Of a stretch of DNA of 64,000 nt, positions 63,171 to 64,000 are shown piece after piece. Source of the DNA: Caldithrix sp964598255 (GTDB lineage Bacteria > Calditrichota > Calditrichia > Calditrichales > Calditrichaceae); assembly GCA_964598255.1 (NCBI GenBank), contig CAZRBA010000086.1, forward strand, positions 32,609 to 96,608, in the 5' to 3' direction. The notes under the pieces are model-generated. The model saw nothing but the letters and a program-made list of their open reading frames with translations. It had not been told where the DNA came from and ran no database searches. The position numbers and the translations under genes are program-made. Numbering within the stretch: position 1 is the first letter of the stretch; each line of letters opens with the position of its first letter.

Positions 63171-64000
63171 TATTTAACTCACTCTTCAACTGTTCCAATA
63201 ATGTACCGCTTTTTAGAAAGGATTCATGCAGCATTTCCAGCAATTCGGCGCTGGTGTAGGTTTGTTCTTCTTCGGCAATATGCGGATTTTTGATATCCAG
63301 ATTGTAACCATTTTTAATAATTTCTTCAACGGGAACTTTCCAAGCCTGCTTATTTTCTTCCCGGTTGTTCCACCACTGTTTCAGGCTTTCAAATTCCTCT
63401 TTGCGGATCGGTTTGGTTTTGGAATAGGCTTTGTAACCTTCTGGCAATTTGTGTTCCCAGTACCAGATTAGTTTGGTCGGTTTGCCTTTTTCAAAAAAGA
63501 GCAAATTGGTAGCCACGCTGGCGTAAGGTTGAAAAACAGAATTGGGTAAACGCACAATGGTGTGCACATTGCAGGTTTCCAGAAAATGCTGCCGGATGCG
63601 CTGCTTTACGCCGTCGCCAGTCAACGAACCGTCCGGTAAAATAATGGCTGCCCGTCCGCCTTCTTTTAAATAGCGAATCATCAAAACCAGAAACAAGTCG
63701 GCGCTTTCGGTAGTACGGAAACTTTGCGGGAAATTGGTTTCCACGCCGTCGGTTACGGACGCGCCAAACGGCGGATTGGCCAAAATCACATCCACACGGT
63801 CTTTCTGACCAATGCTGGTATATTCACGGTTCAGGCTGTCGGTGTAATCAACATTGGGTACTTCAATATCGTGCAAAATGAGATTTGTAACCGCAAGCAT
63901 AAACGGCAGTGGCTTTAATTCCATACCGTGGATAGTTTCTTCCAGTGTCTTTAAATCTTCCACTGTTTTTACATCCTGGTTGCGGCGGATATTTTCGATA
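63163..64000 (-). CDS. hsdM: Type I restriction-modification DNA methyltransferase subunit (C-terminal part)
   Basis: The frame is open to the right edge (279 codons visible). The N6-adenine methyltransferase motif NPPF appears in VDVILANPPFGASV. Other landmarks: ADLFLVLMIRYLKEGGRAAI, ILPDGSLTGDGVKQRIRQHF and VRLPNSVFQPYASVATNLLF. The C-terminal helix (LEMLHESFLKSGTLLEQL) is typical. SAM-binding motif I lies outside the window. Overlap with hsdS indicates one operon. Confidence 0.95.
   Translation of the reverse strand, partial: IENIRRNQDVKTVEDLKTLEETIHGMELKPLPFMLAVTNLILHDIEVPNVDYTDSLNREYTSIGQKDRVDVILANPPFGASVTDGVETNFPQSFRTTESADLFLVLMIRYLKEGGRAAIILPDGSLTGDGVKQRIRQHFLETCNVHTIVRLPNSVFQPYASVATNLLFFEKGKPTKLIWYWEHKLPEGYKAYSKTKPIRKEEFESLKQWWNNREENKQAWKVPVEEIIKNGYNLDIKNPHIAEEEQTYTSAELLEMLHESFLKSGTLLEQLKSELNNG

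Overview
The window looks like a chromosomal segment of a bacterium in the FCB group, most likely a Calditrichota (Caldithrix-like) member. The clues are secreted proteins ending in a YPNPFN-type C-terminal sorting domain, a TPR/GWxTD-like protein, a YbhN-type flippase and geranylgeranyl-reductase-family enzyme, moderate-to-low GC and Gram-negative envelope genes. The phylum call is inference from gene content. I see no transposase, integrase or CRISPR array. Both edges cut genes: a DUF255 lipoprotein on the left and hsdM on the right.

Layout. 1-5.5 kb (minus strand): DUF255 lipoprotein, an FG-GAP surface protein, an FAD-dependent reductase and a polysaccharide flippase. 5.9-8.7 kb: a TPR/GWxTD-like secreted protein and an O6-alkylguanine methyltransferase. 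8.8-11.6 kb: promoter, tRNA-Ala(CGC), SRP RNA, then dnaX-ybaB-recR. 11.7-22.6 kb: one long chemosensory/phosphorelay cluster (cheW, cheR-TPR, cheW, MCP, cheA-REC, cheB, a receiver protein with a Cys-pair tail, and a multi-receiver kinase-like protein). 22.6-28 kb: a membrane kinase plus sigma-54 activator, a propeller-like lipoprotein and a Spy/ZraP-like periplasmic protein, with two sigma-54-type promoters. 28-34 kb: a formylglycine-enzyme-fold lipoprotein and a 1626-residue repeat-built surface protein. 34-44 kb: housekeeping genes (PEBP protein, Mut7-C, lipA, fabH, hydrolase, EEP lipoprotein, VanZ, RsbW-like ATPase, mnmA, panB-panC). 44-48 kb: LytR_C-rsfS-argS-sugar kinase. 48-50 kb: a receiver-kinase with a tiny companion protein. 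50-58 kb: radical SAM and envelope glycan genes, rlmN and moxR. 58-64 kb: a secreted clan-D-like glycoside hydrolase, a thioredoxin, and the start of a type I restriction-modification locus (hsdM-hsdS).

How the parts work together. The che cluster has no flagellar genes beside it and no free-standing single-domain CheY, which suggests control of another output. Several signalling domains in the window have lost their phosphorylation residue while keeping the fold: the CheB receiver, the kinase-like core of the 722-aa protein, and the 68-aa partner of the receiver-kinase. The kinase/sigma-54 activator and the Spy-like protein resemble an envelope-stress (ZraPSR-type) circuit.

The strongest non-coding observations are four. 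A 10-A slippery run in dnaX has both alternative frames ending within a few codons. A perfect 10-bp inverted repeat covers the lipA ribosome-binding site. A family of paired hairpins occurs three times after gene ends. Near-consensus sigma-54 promoters precede the kinase gene and the Spy-like gene.
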